A stretch of DNA of 5,786 nt from the NCBI GenBank assembly GCA_025361665.1, contig JANYKF010000022.1, positions 1 to 5,786 of the forward strand, given 5' to 3'. How positions within the stretch are numbered: the first letter of the stretch is position 1; each line of letters starts with the position of its first letter. The notes below the pieces were generated by a model. That model saw only the letters and a list, made by a program, of their open reading frames with translations. It did not search any database and was not told where the DNA came from. This document shows, in pieces, positions 5,760-5,786 of this stretch. The translations under genes and the position numbers were made by a program. This stretch comes from Clostridiaceae bacterium (GTDB lineage: Bacteria; Bacillota; Clostridia; DSM-8532).

Positions 5760-5781
5760 CACCGAATCACGTGATTTGGTG
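5760..5781. repeat. Near-perfect 22-bp palindrome
   Basis: CACCGAATCAC is followed directly by GTGATTTGGTG, with 10 of 11 positions symmetrical and no loop. A palindrome without a loop looks more like a dimeric protein-binding site (operator) than an RNA hairpin. CACGTG forms its centre. It lies about 130 bp upstream of the -35 box. Confidence 0.55.
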
Positions 5782-5786
5782 TGTTG

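Larger units (their letters stand above)
5681..5781. repeat. Cluster of four abutting inverted repeats upstream of the operon promoter
   Basis: Four different inverted repeats fill 101 bp: 5681-5703 (10-bp arms), 5704-5732 (13-bp arms), 5733-5758 (12-bp arms) and 5760-5781 (11-bp arms, one mismatch). The first three are perfect and touch each other with no spacer; one base separates the third from the fourth. The loops of the first three contain only A/T. No gene is visible over this stretch on either strand. The cluster may be tandem terminators of a gene beyond the right edge, or another structured element. I do not recognise it as a known family. Confidence 0.8.

Noticed and set aside
5456..5774. 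Open frames of about 60-104 codons in both directions in the region upstream of rimP
   Set aside because: They run through the promoter, hairpins and inverted repeats, lack convincing ribosome sites, and show no recognisable protein pattern.

Overview
The window carries the conserved bacterial nusA-infB operon, entirely on the minus strand, reading from right to left: rimP, nusA, ylxR (rnpM), ylxQ, then infB, which runs off the left edge. This gene order, a NusA without the C-terminal AR repeats of proteobacteria, and the ylxR-ylxQ pair point to the Bacillota. The high G+C and the protein style would fit a Negativicutes-like lineage, but nothing here proves a genus.

Layout from the 5' end of the operon. 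Positions 5681-5781 hold four inverted repeats placed back to back, with at most 1 nt between neighbours. A good sigma-A type promoter follows (TTGCCT, 17 nt, TACAAT with an extended -10 TG) at 5630-5602. An apparent untranslated leader of about 151 nt contains two candidate hairpins and ends at a strong Shine-Dalgarno site. rimP (154 aa) is separated from nusA by an unusually roomy 169-nt gap that can fold into a long imperfect stem. From nusA (436 aa) onward the genes overlap: nusA/ylxR by 4 nt, ylxR/ylxQ by 14 nt and ylxQ/infB by 8 nt, so their translation is probably coupled.

Together the genes link transcription and translation. RimP acts in 30S maturation. NusA controls pausing, termination and antitermination. 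RnpM and YlxQ are small RNA-binding proteins, tied respectively to RNase P and to K-turn RNA. IF2 is the GTPase that places initiator tRNA on the ribosome.

The part that stands out is infB, which fills half of the window. It is open for 966 codons from a TTG start, yet the G1 motif GHVDHGKT appears only at residue 888. The region before it is one of the longest I would expect for IF2. It has an IF2_N domain at the extreme N-terminus, a charged helical segment, a run of 404 residues without lysine, a tandem VQAERTP heptad array, and a modular Arg/Gly/Pro/Tyr array with 81-bp DNA repeats. A second IF2_N-like domain and the G domain follow. An in-frame GTG with a strong Shine-Dalgarno site near codon 264 could produce a shorter IF2 isoform. 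I see no mobile element, CRISPR array, tRNA or rRNA, and nothing that requires a wholly new defence or metabolic system.
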